Origin: JAHIYU01 sp964476155
GTDB lineage: Bacteria; Krumholzibacteriota; Krumholzibacteriia; LZORAL124-64-63
Direction: 5' to 3'
DNA length: 64,000 nt
Assembly (NCBI GenBank): GCA_964476155.1
Contig: CAYYYS010000002.1
Location: forward strand, 77,864-141,863
The translations under genes were made by a program, and so were the position numbers. Below are positions 9,147 through 16,233 of the stretch, piece after piece. Positions within the stretch are counted from its first letter, which is position 1. The number at the start of each line of letters is the position of its first letter. The notes under the pieces were generated by a model. The model saw only the letters and a program-made list of their open reading frames with translations. It was not told the origin of the DNA and ran no database searches.

Positions 9147-10402
9147 TCCGGATCATCATGGGCCTTGTCGTCATTCTGGGATTCTGGCCGGCCGTCGCGT
9201 CGGCCCAGTGGTTGCTCGTCCCCATGGATTTCGTCCAGACCAACCACCTCAAGGCGTACGGGCAAGCGTTCTCCGTATTACAGGATGGAGGCGTCGTCAA
9301 CTGGCTGCTCAACTACCGGGGCGGCAGCTTCATGATCATGGATACGGCGAGCAACCGTCTGGGCGCCAGGTTGCGCGGCGTACGCTTCGAGGCGATCGGC
9401 GACGGCGAGGCGGAGAGTATTCGCGAAACCATCCGCGGCGCCAACATGGACGAGGTGCTGCTGGAAAAGCCGCCGCGCATCGCCGTCTACGTGCCGCCCA
9501 ATTTCCAGCCCTGGGATGATGCGGTCACCCTGGCCCTGACCTACGCGGAAATCCCCTTCGAGACGGTCTTCGACGCGGACGTGCTGGCCGGGCGCCTGAA
9601 CGAATACGATTGGCTCCATCTGCATCACGAGGATTTCACGGGACAGTTCGGCAAGTTCTACTACGCGTTCGGCATGGCGCCCTGGTACCTGGAGCAGAAG
9701 GGGTTCATGGAGGATCTGGCCGACGCTTTGGGGTTCGCGGACGTCTGGCGCTTGAAACACGCGGTCGCCCTGGAGATCCGCAACTACGTCGAAGCGGGCG
9801 GCTTCCTCTTTGCCATGTGCTCGGCCACCGACACCATCGACATCGCGTTGAGCTATCTGGGGTCGGACATCGTGCCGCCGGAAATCGACGGATCGCCCAT
9901 GAGCACCAACCTTATCGAAACGCGTGACGACTCGCGCACCTTCGCGTTCGAGGGCTTCAAGCTCGTGACCAACATCGCCGTTTACGAGTACTCGAACATC
10001 GACACCAGCGACTACTCGCGGCTGCGCGGCGCCGAAGGCGACTATTTCACCCTCTTCGACTTCGCCGCCAAGCACGACCCGGTGCCGACGATGCTCACCC
10101 AATGCCACGTGAACGTCATCAATGGTTTCATGGGGCAGACCACGGGTTTCAACGGCGACCTGCTCAAGCGGCATGTCATCGTGCTGGCACAGGTCGACGG
10201 TACCGACGAGGTGCGTTACCTGCACGGCAAGCGCGGCCAGGGCACCTTCACCTTCCTGGGTGGCCATGACCCCGAGGACTACCAGCACGCCGTCGGCGAT
10301 CCGCCCACCGACCTCGACCTGTACCGGTCGTCGCCGGGTTATCGGCTTATCCTGAACAACGTGCTTTTTCCCGCAGCGAGGAAGAAACCGGAAAAGACGT
10401 AG
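9143..10402 (+). CDS. GATase-like exported protein of the family often labelled 'asparagine synthetase B'
   Basis: 419 aa from TTG, coupled to the TPR gene by a TTGA overlap. It has a signal peptide (to about AVASAQ) and family motifs I recognise from Bacteroidota and relatives: VPMDFVQTNHLKAYG, NWLLNYRGGSF, PPRIAVYVPP, PWDDAVTLALTYAEIP, YDWLHLHHEDFTGQFGKFYY and GGFLFAMCSATDTIDIA. The last resembles the GGFLYADDN stretch of the DUF4159 protein in the same operon, which suggests both share a glutamine-amidotransferase-like fold. The database name 'asparagine synthetase B' for this family is not supported: there is no N-terminal glutaminase Cys and no PP-loop synthetase domain. The function is unknown, and it is the last gene of its operon. 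Confidence 0.78.
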   Translation: MIRIIMGLVVILGFWPAVASAQWLLVPMDFVQTNHLKAYGQAFSVLQDGGVVNWLLNYRGGSFMIMDTASNRLGARLRGVRFEAIGDGEAESIRETIRGANMDEVLLEKPPRIAVYVPPNFQPWDDAVTLALTYAEIPFETVFDADVLAGRLNEYDWLHLHHEDFTGQFGKFYYAFGMAPWYLEQKGFMEDLADALGFADVWRLKHAVALEIRNYVEAGGFLFAMCSATDTIDIALSYLGSDIVPPEIDGSPMSTNLIETRDDSRTFAFEGFKLVTNIAVYEYSNIDTSDYSRLRGAEGDYFTLFDFAAKHDPVPTMLTQCHVNVINGFMGQTTGFNGDLLKRHVIVLAQVDGTDEVRYLHGKRGQGTFTFLGGHDPEDYQHAVGDPPTDLDLYRSSPGYRLILNNVLFPAARKKPEKT

Positions 10403-10403
10403 C

Positions 10404-10422
10404 CTGTTTGACAGAGCACTAG
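10404..10422. repeat. 19-nt CTAG-ended repeat, copy 1 (between convergent genes)
   Basis: CTGTTTGACAGAGCACTAG fills the whole gap between two convergent genes. The upstream gene's TAG ends at 10402, and the CTA at its right end is the complement of the stop codon of the CPBP gene. The identical sequence recurs at 24721-24739 in the same setting, and variants occur at 53276-53294, 53423-53441 and 19286-19298. Confidence 0.8.
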
Positions 10423-11237
10423 TCGCGGGGAAGTCTGTGGATCAGCATGATGATCACGGCCATGGTGCACAGGGACACGCCGAGCCAGAGCCAGTCGGTC
10501 GGAACGTCCAGGGTCTCGGGATCGACGATGTTACCCTGTTTGAACATGAGGGCCAACGAGACGGCGTTATGGACGGAGTGGGTCACGATGCAGGCGGTCA
10601 GTGATCGTGTCCGGTCGTAGATATAGGCCAACAGGACGCCGAGCCCGATCAGACCGAAGAGGAACCAGGGTTCCCCGTGGGCGAGGCCGAAAACCAACGA
10701 AGAAATGAGCGCGGCGGGCAGGAAGCCCCAATGCCGTCGGCCGAGGCGAAAGATCAAACCGCGGAAGACCAGTTCCTCGGCCACGGGGCCGAAGACCGTG
10801 ACCGCAAGAATGGCCACCGCGGCGCGCAGCGGCGTATCGGGAAAGTGTTCGTTATAGTAGGTGACCCACTCCACCGTCGGCGGGTGGAGCTGGGACGACA
10901 GGCCGGCCAGGAACGACGAGGGCAGCAGGGCGGTCAGCGCCGCCAGGAGTGCCAACAGAACGACGGCTGCCGGAGGACGGTCGAGATCGAAATCTCTCGC
11001 CAGTGTCCCCTGCTGGCTTTTGACGGCCACCGTGGCCAACAGCAGCACGAACAGGCCGCCGGCGCTCACCGCCGCGAACATGTCGCCCGTGTATGAGTAG
11101 GCGATGGTCTGCACGACGATGTTGGCGGCGCTCCAGAGCAGTGCCAATATGGCCAGGCGCAGCGTTCCCCAGCGCCAGATGCCGTTCTGATGGAAGGCGG
11201 GACGATGCTCGTTGCGGATGTCGTCGTCGTGATCCAT
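10419..11237 (-). CDS. CPBP family intramembrane metalloprotease
   Basis: 272 aa from ATG at 11237, which has GGGAGG about 12 bases upstream; the frame is open 45 bases further. It shows several membrane segments and the CPBP (Abi/CaaX protease-like) motifs in order: EELVFRGLIFR (motif 1, with the catalytic-type EE and R), FGLAHGEPWF (motif 2 His) and HSVHNAVSLAL (motif 3 His and Asn). The family cleaves substrates within the inner membrane; the substrate here is unknown. It is convergent with the operon on its left and divergent from the HAD gene on its right. Confidence 0.88.
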   Translation of the reverse strand: MDHDDDIRNEHRPAFHQNGIWRWGTLRLAILALLWSAANIVVQTIAYSYTGDMFAAVSAGGLFVLLLATVAVKSQQGTLARDFDLDRPPAAVVLLALLAALTALLPSSFLAGLSSQLHPPTVEWVTYYNEHFPDTPLRAAVAILAVTVFGPVAEELVFRGLIFRLGRRHWGFLPAALISSLVFGLAHGEPWFLFGLIGLGVLLAYIYDRTRSLTACIVTHSVHNAVSLALMFKQGNIVDPETLDVPTDWLWLGVSLCTMAVIIMLIHRLPRD

Positions 11238-11322
11238 CGCGTGTACAGTCCTCCCTGAATCTTGGCAGCGGGCCGTCGACACTGTAGTATGCTCCGATCA
11301 CAGTTGAAAGGAAAGAGGCGTG

Positions 11323-12060
11323 ATGAACCCCGATTCGACCGACCGCGCCATCCGGGCCGTGATCTTCGACCTGGACAATACGCTCACGGATTTCATGACG
11401 GCCAAGGAAAGGGCGATCCAGGCCGCGGCGAACGCCATGATCGACGCCGGGCTCAAGCTCGACGCGAAACAGGTCTTCGACCGGGTCTTCGCCATCTACG
11501 AGGACGTAGGCATCGAGCACCAGCGCGTGTTCAACCGCTTCCTGGAGGAGGAGACCGGCCGGGTGGACGACCGCGTGCTCGCGGCGGCCGTGGTCGCCTA
11601 TCGCCACGCCCGCGAAGCGCATCTGGTGCCCTATCCCCATGTGCGGTCCACGTTGCTGGCCCTGGTCAAGGGAGGCTACAAGCTTGCGGTGGTCAGCGAC
11701 GCGCCGCGTTTCGAGGCGTGGCTGCGCCTTTGCTACCTGCGTCTGCTGCATGTCTTCGACGTCGTGCTGACCCACGACGACACCGGTCATCACAAACCCA
11801 GTCCGGTACCCTTCCAGATGGCCCTGGCACGGCTCGGCGTCGAACCGCAACAGACGGTCATGATCGGCGACTGGCCCGAACGGGACATCGTCGGCGGTCT
11901 GGATGCCGGTCTGCACACGGTCTACGCGCGTTATGGGGACACATACGGTCTGGCCGACAGGAAGAAGGTCACCGATTCCGGGGCACACTTCGAGGTGGAC
12001 GATCTGTCCCAACTGCTCGGTGTGATCGATCGCTTGAACGCCGCCGACGGGGAGGCCTGA
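11323..12060 (+). CDS. HAD-superfamily hydrolase (subfamily IA, YjjG-like)
   Basis: 245 aa from ATG at 11323 (an adjacent GTG at 11320 is less likely), with GGAAAGAGG upstream. It carries the HAD motifs: FDLDNTLTDF (nucleophile and acid/base Asp), VVSDAP (motif II), HKPSPVPFQ (motif III Lys) and MIGDWPERDIVGG (motif IV). The cap is helical, as in phosphoglycolate phosphatase and the nucleotidase YjjG. The substrate cannot be read from sequence. It is one base from nnr and probably cotranscribed with nnr and tsaD, a housekeeping metabolite-repair and tRNA-modification group. Confidence 0.85.
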   Translation: MNPDSTDRAIRAVIFDLDNTLTDFMTAKERAIQAAANAMIDAGLKLDAKQVFDRVFAIYEDVGIEHQRVFNRFLEEETGRVDDRVLAAAVVAYRHAREAHLVPYPHVRSTLLALVKGGYKLAVVSDAPRFEAWLRLCYLRLLHVFDVVLTHDDTGHHKPSPVPFQMALARLGVEPQQTVMIGDWPERDIVGGLDAGLHTVYARYGDTYGLADRKKVTDSGAHFEVDDLSQLLGVIDRLNAADGEA

Positions 12061-12061
12061 G

Positions 12062-13618
12062 ATGAGGATCGCCACCGCGGACCAGATGGCCGCCATCGAT
12101 CACGAGACCATCACGGGCGGTGTGCCGGGTCTGGACCTGATGGAATGCGCCGGCCGCGAGATGACGTGGCAGTTCCTGCGCGAGTTTCCCGAGCTGACGC
12201 CGCCGGACCGGATCACCGTGGTCTGCGGCAAGGGCAACAACGGCGGTGATGGTCTGGTCATGGCGCGCCTGCTGGAGAGTCTCGGTTACGAGGTTCACGT
12301 CATGCTGCTGGCCGAGCCCGACGTCCTGTCGCCAGACGCCCGCGCCAATTTCGACCGTCTGCCCCCTTCGATCACGCGCGAGACGCCGCGAGGCGAGCAG
12401 TGGGCTCAACGGGCCTACGATCTTGGCGCCGAGTCGGAGCTGATGATCGACGCCGTCTTCGGCACCGGTATCAAGCCGCCGGTGCGGGGCGACTACGTGG
12501 CCCTCTTTGCAGCCATCGGCGACGGGTCCTGCGCCGTGCTCAGTCTCGACATTCCCTCGGGTGTGGCCGGAGACGACGGCTTAGTTGATCCGGTGGCCGT
12601 GCGCGCCGACGCTACCGTGACCGTGGGACTGCCCAAGCTGGGCCTGCTGTTGCCGCCGGGCCGCGATCATGTGGGCCGTTTGTCGGTGGTCGATATCGGC
12701 TTCGAGGCGGAGACCTGCGAGCGTCATACCGACGGCCTGCATTTTCTGCTGCCGCCGGACTACGCCGACCTGCTGCCCGCACGCGACTCGACGGCCCACA
12801 AGTACACGACCGGGACCGTGCTGGTCCTGGCGGGATCGCGTCGCTACGGCGGCGCCGCCCTGCTCGCGGGACTGGGCGCCCTGCGCTCGGGAGCGGGCCT
12901 GGTCAGTGTTGCGCTGCCCGAGTCCCACGCTCCCGCAGCCCTCGGTTTCATTCCCGAAGCCCTGGTGCGCCCGTTGCCCACCGGCGCCTCCGGCGGCCTC
13001 TCGCCCTTGGGCCCCGACGCCCTGGCGGATCTCATGACCCGGCAGGACGCCCTGGCGGTGGGACCTGGCCTGGACGACGATGCCGAGACCGACGCCTGGA
13101 TCGTGGACTGGCTGAAAGAGATCGATCGTCCCCTGGTAATCGACGCCGACGGCGTGTCCGCGTTCGCTCGTCTGGGTCAAGTACCGCGTTTCGCCCACCG
13201 CGAAGTGGTGCTCACACCGCATGGCGGCGAACTGGCCCGACTGGCGGGACTTGATCCGGCGGTCCTCGCGGCGGAGCGCCTGACGCGCGTGCCCGAGCTG
13301 GCGCAGGCGTGGGGCGTGACGCTGGTGGCCAAGGGATCGCCCACGCTGATCGCCTCGCCCGAGGGCGGGCTCGTACTCAACCCCACGGGACACGACGCTC
13401 TGGCCCACGGCGGTACGGGCGACGTGCTGACCGGCCTGATCGGCGGATTGCTGGCCCAGGGCGCCGACGCCTACACGTCCGCGGTGCTGGGGTGCTGGCT
13501 CCATGGCCGCGCCGGCGAACTGGTCGCCGCACGCGACGGCACGCGCCGCACCCTGCTGGCGCGCGAGATCGGCGCCGCCCTGCCCGAAGCCTTCGCCGAA
13601 CTGGAGGTCCTCGCGTGA
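12062..13618 (+). CDS. nnr: Bifunctional NAD(P)HX epimerase / ADP-dependent NAD(P)HX dehydratase
   Basis: 518 aa, the usual length of the fused enzyme that repairs hydrated NADH and NADPH. The N-terminal YjeF_N epimerase half has VVCGKGNNGGDGLVMARLL, DAVFGTGIKPPVRG and LDIPSGVAGDDG. The C-terminal dehydratase half (from about 249) has GTVLVLAGSRRYGGAALLAG, LTPHGGELARL and NPTGHDALAHGGTGDVLTG, the glycine-rich ADP and substrate site. Both active sites look complete. It starts one base after the HAD gene, and its stop overlaps the GTG start of tsaD. Confidence 0.95.
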   Translation: MRIATADQMAAIDHETITGGVPGLDLMECAGREMTWQFLREFPELTPPDRITVVCGKGNNGGDGLVMARLLESLGYEVHVMLLAEPDVLSPDARANFDRLPPSITRETPRGEQWAQRAYDLGAESELMIDAVFGTGIKPPVRGDYVALFAAIGDGSCAVLSLDIPSGVAGDDGLVDPVAVRADATVTVGLPKLGLLLPPGRDHVGRLSVVDIGFEAETCERHTDGLHFLLPPDYADLLPARDSTAHKYTTGTVLVLAGSRRYGGAALLAGLGALRSGAGLVSVALPESHAPAALGFIPEALVRPLPTGASGGLSPLGPDALADLMTRQDALAVGPGLDDDAETDAWIVDWLKEIDRPLVIDADGVSAFARLGQVPRFAHREVVLTPHGGELARLAGLDPAVLAAERLTRVPELAQAWGVTLVAKGSPTLIASPEGGLVLNPTGHDALAHGGTGDVLTGLIGGLLAQGADAYTSAVLGCWLHGRAGELVAARDGTRRTLLAREIGAALPEAFAELEVLA

Positions 13619-14625
13619 AGGTTCTCGGCATCGAGACGTCCTGCGACGACACCAGCGTAGCGCTCTTCGATTCGGAAGAGGGTGTTCTGGAAAACCTGGT
13701 CTCGAGCCAGGTCGATTTGCACGACCATTTCGGTGGCGTGGTGCCCGAGCTGGCGTCGCGCGCCCACCTGGTCAATCTGTTGCCTTTGGTCGACGTGCTG
13801 CTCGATAATCAACGGATCTCAACCGCGGAACTCGACGGAGTGGCGGTCACGGCCGGACCGGGCCTGATCGGCGCGCTGCTGGTGGGCCTTTCCACGGCCA
13901 AGGCCATCTGTTGGGCCACGGGTAAGCCCCTGGTCGGCGTCCATCATATCGAAGGCCACATCCTGGCCAATCAGCTCACGGAGCCCATGGTGTTCCCCGC
14001 GGCGGTCCTCGTGGTATCCGGCGGACATACCGAAGTGGTGTTGATGCGTGGAGTCGGTCGCTACGAGCGGCTCGGCTGGACCCTGGACGACGCGGCCGGG
14101 GAGTGCTTCGACAAGACGGCCAAGCTCTTGGGTCTCGAGTATCCGGGCGGTCCCGCCATCGATCGCCGGGCCCGTGACGGCGAGCCGGGGCGGTTCAAGT
14201 TGCCCCGTCCGCTGGCCCGCGATCCCCGCGTCGTTTTCAGCTTCAGTGGACTCAAGACGGCGGTGCGCACAGAAGTGGCAAAACTAGACAGCCCATTGTC
14301 GGATAGAGATATAAGCGACATGAGTCATGCTTTGCGTGAGGCTGTGGTGGATGTGCTGACGACGCGCCTCTTTCAGGCCGCTCGTGAGCAAAAGGCGCGG
14401 GCGGTCTATCTGGCCGGCGGCGTGGCCGCCAACAGCCTTTTACGTGAACGGACGGCCGTCGCCGCCACCGCCGCCGGGCTCGTATTCAGGCCTCCCGAGA
14501 CTCGTTTTTGCACCGATAACGCCGCCATGATCGCCTACGCCGGTCATGCCCGTCTGGCGGCCGGCCTCTCCGACTCGCTGTCGCTGGACAGCTTCGCGCG
14601 GCGTCCCCTCGAATCCTGGCTATGA
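13615..14625 (+). CDS. tsaD: tRNA N6-adenosine threonylcarbamoyltransferase
   Basis: 336 aa from GTG at 13615 (VKVLGIETSCDDTSVA), overlapping the nnr stop as GTGA; the open frame upstream lies wholly inside nnr. TsaD transfers the threonylcarbamoyl group to A37 of ANN-decoding tRNAs. The metal-binding pair is in HHIEGHILAN (about 110-115), followed by VVSGGHTEVVLM, DDAAGECFDKTAKLLGLEYPGG, FSFSGLKTAVR, YLAGGVAANSLLR and FCTDNAAMIAYAG. All signature motifs are intact. Confidence 0.96.
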   Translation: MKVLGIETSCDDTSVALFDSEEGVLENLVSSQVDLHDHFGGVVPELASRAHLVNLLPLVDVLLDNQRISTAELDGVAVTAGPGLIGALLVGLSTAKAICWATGKPLVGVHHIEGHILANQLTEPMVFPAAVLVVSGGHTEVVLMRGVGRYERLGWTLDDAAGECFDKTAKLLGLEYPGGPAIDRRARDGEPGRFKLPRPLARDPRVVFSFSGLKTAVRTEVAKLDSPLSDRDISDMSHALREAVVDVLTTRLFQAAREQKARAVYLAGGVAANSLLRERTAVAATAAGLVFRPPETRFCTDNAAMIAYAGHARLAAGLSDSLSLDSFARRPLESWL

Positions 14626-14656
14626 TCGCTCTATCAGCATCATAATTCCCGACTTA

Positions 14657-14699
14657 AGGTTTCGTATCCACCTGCCGATATCAATGTTCCCAGTAGTTG
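14657..14699 (+). promoter_or_regulatory. Upstream motif shared with the gene at 21633
   Basis: TATCCACCTGCCGATAT (14665-14681) recurs as TATCCACTTGCCGATAT at 21510-21526, one mismatch in 17. In both places AGGTT lies 8 to 9 bases before it and AGTAGTT follows within 20 bases. The motif ends roughly 90 bases before the next start codon in both. This suggests a common regulator or leader element. Confidence 0.45.
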
Positions 14700-14716
14700 C
14701 CCATGAATGATCATGA

Positions 14717-14732
14717 TGGCACGTCCTTTGCG
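14717..14732 (+). promoter_or_regulatory. Sigma-54 promoter
   Basis: TGGCAC-N5-TTGC (TGGCACGTCCTTTGCG) gives the -24 GG and -12 GC elements at the correct spacing, 63 bases before the receiver-GGDEF start codon. Transcription from it would need an AAA+ enhancer-binding activator. The NtrY-type kinase at the left end fits a genome that uses sigma-54. Confidence 0.7.
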
Positions 14733-14794
14733 TGATCCAGCATGAGCGAGGTTTCTCTGTACGACACACGTTCTATTTGCACGGATGGTAACGA

Positions 14795-15787
14795 ATGACG
14801 GAGACGGAGACGATACTCGTCATTGACGACGAGTCGCATATCCGCACTATTTTAACCTACATGCTCGAGCAAGAGGGTTTCCAGGTTGTTCAAGCCTCCG
14901 GAGGCACCGAAGCTCTGGCTATTCTGGATGATTCCTTGCCGGACCTGATCCTACTGGACATCATGATGCCGGACATGGATGGTTTCTCGGTGCTGGCCCA
15001 TATCAGGAGCCGGTTCCGCACCCACAACCTGCCCGTCATCCTGTTCACCGCCCGTAGTGAAACCCAGCAGAAGGTGCACGGTCTCGAGGCCGGCGCCAAT
15101 GATTACCTCGTCAAGCCGTTCGTTCCCGAGGAACTGATACTGCGCGTGCGGAACATGCTGCAGCTCAGTCGCAATCAGCGTGACGCGAACCCCTTGACCG
15201 GATTGCCTGGGAACCGGGCCATAGACGCGGAACTGCGGCGACGTCTGGAAAACGAGTCGCCGTTCGGGTTCTGCTATTACGATTTGGACAACTTCAAGGC
15301 CTACAACGACTACTACGGCTACGCGCGTGGCGACAAGGTTCTGTCGCTGCTCGCCGGAATCCTGACCCGTCACATTCTTGAAGCCTCACGGGAGGCGTTC
15401 CTGGGCCACGTGGGCGGGGACGATTTCGTCATCATATCCAACGCCGATGAAGCCCTGGAACTGGCCCGGATGGTGATAGCCGACTTTGATGCCCAGGTGC
15501 GCTTTCTCTACGAGCCGGAGGACTGGAGCCGCGGCTATACGGAATTGCCCGATCGCCGGGGCGACAGCTGTCGCTTTCCGCCGGTCTCGCTGACGGCGGC
15601 GGTCATCACGGACATCGACGGTCGCTTTGCCCACGTGGGTCGCGTAAACGCCGTGGCTGTGGAACTCAAGCAATACGAAAAAAAACAACCCGGGAGCGTA
15701 GTCGTTACCGAGCGCCGAGGCACCGAGGGTGCGGACGAACTCGTGGTCAGCAATCACCAGGCAAACACCGACGGCGTTGTCGATTGA
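14795..15787 (+). CDS. Response regulator with degenerate GGDEF output domain
   Basis: 330 aa. The N-terminal receiver has IDDE near the start, phosphoacceptor Asp in LILLDIMMPDMDG (about 55) and Lys in DYLVKPF. The C-terminal part (about 130-300) has the GGDEF-fold metal region DLDNFKAYNDYYG and the signature GHVGGDDFVII near 207-211. The catalytic Glu of GGDEF is Asp here, and no RxxD inhibitory site was noticed, so diguanylate cyclase activity is doubtful; the domain may bind nucleotide or protein instead. A sigma-54 promoter lies just upstream, and the gene heads a four-gene signalling cluster. Confidence 0.85.
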   Translation: MTETETILVIDDESHIRTILTYMLEQEGFQVVQASGGTEALAILDDSLPDLILLDIMMPDMDGFSVLAHIRSRFRTHNLPVILFTARSETQQKVHGLEAGANDYLVKPFVPEELILRVRNMLQLSRNQRDANPLTGLPGNRAIDAELRRRLENESPFGFCYYDLDNFKAYNDYYGYARGDKVLSLLAGILTRHILEASREAFLGHVGGDDFVIISNADEALELARMVIADFDAQVRFLYEPEDWSRGYTELPDRRGDSCRFPPVSLTAAVITDIDGRFAHVGRVNAVAVELKQYEKKQPGSVVVTERRGTEGADELVVSNHQANTDGVVD

Positions 15788-15825
15788 CGGGAACGCAGCC
15801 TTGAATCGCAAGAGCGGGAGATGTG

Positions 15826-16233
15826 ATGGACGGACCGCGGGTATTGATCGTCGAGGATGAAGGCGCCCTGGCCAACCTGCTGGTGCAGGCCCTGGACAAC
15901 GAGGGATGCGAGGTCGCCCTGGCGCGTGACGGCATCGATTGCATGAACAAGGTTACCGGCTTCAGGCCCGACGTGATCATCATGGACATCATGATGCCCA
16001 AGCTCGACGGCATCGACACGACACGGCTGATCCGTCGCAACAAGACCTACGACAACACGGTGATCGTGGGGCTTTCGGCCCGTACCGACATGGACACCAA
16101 GAAGGAGATGATGACCGCGGGCGCGGATCTCTTCTTCGAGAAACCTTTCGTAATGAGCCGCCTGATCGAAGAAGTCCGCGAGGCTGTCGAATCCCGGGCC
16201 AGCTCCTTGTGGAAGAGGGGACATAACCGATGA
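15826..16233 (+). CDS. CheY-like single-domain response regulator
   Basis: 135 aa from ATG at 15826 (GGGAG five bases upstream; a GTG at 15823 is the alternative). A receiver domain only: IVEDEGALAN, phosphoacceptor in VIIMDIMMPKLDGID, conserved Ser in VGLSAR and Lys in FFEKPF. With no output domain it must act by phosphotransfer or protein contact. Its stop overlaps the start of the downstream kinase (ATGA), so the two are translationally coupled and probably work together. Confidence 0.88.
   Translation: MDGPRVLIVEDEGALANLLVQALDNEGCEVALARDGIDCMNKVTGFRPDVIIMDIMMPKLDGIDTTRLIRRNKTYDNTVIVGLSARTDMDTKKEMMTAGADLFFEKPFVMSRLIEEVREAVESRASSLWKRGHNR

Noticed and set aside
9143..10402. Asparagine synthetase B as the product name
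   Set aside because: The family is often so named in databases, but neither the N-terminal catalytic Cys of glutaminase nor the ATP PP-loop is present, and the protein has a signal peptide.
14626..14794. c-di-GMP (GEMM) riboswitch before the receiver-GGDEF gene
   Set aside because: The conserved GEMM sequence blocks were not found; a sigma-54 promoter and a short shared motif explain the region better.
14795..15787. Active diguanylate cyclase
   Set aside because: The signature reads GGDDF, not GGDEF; the name was kept as a degenerate GGDEF domain.
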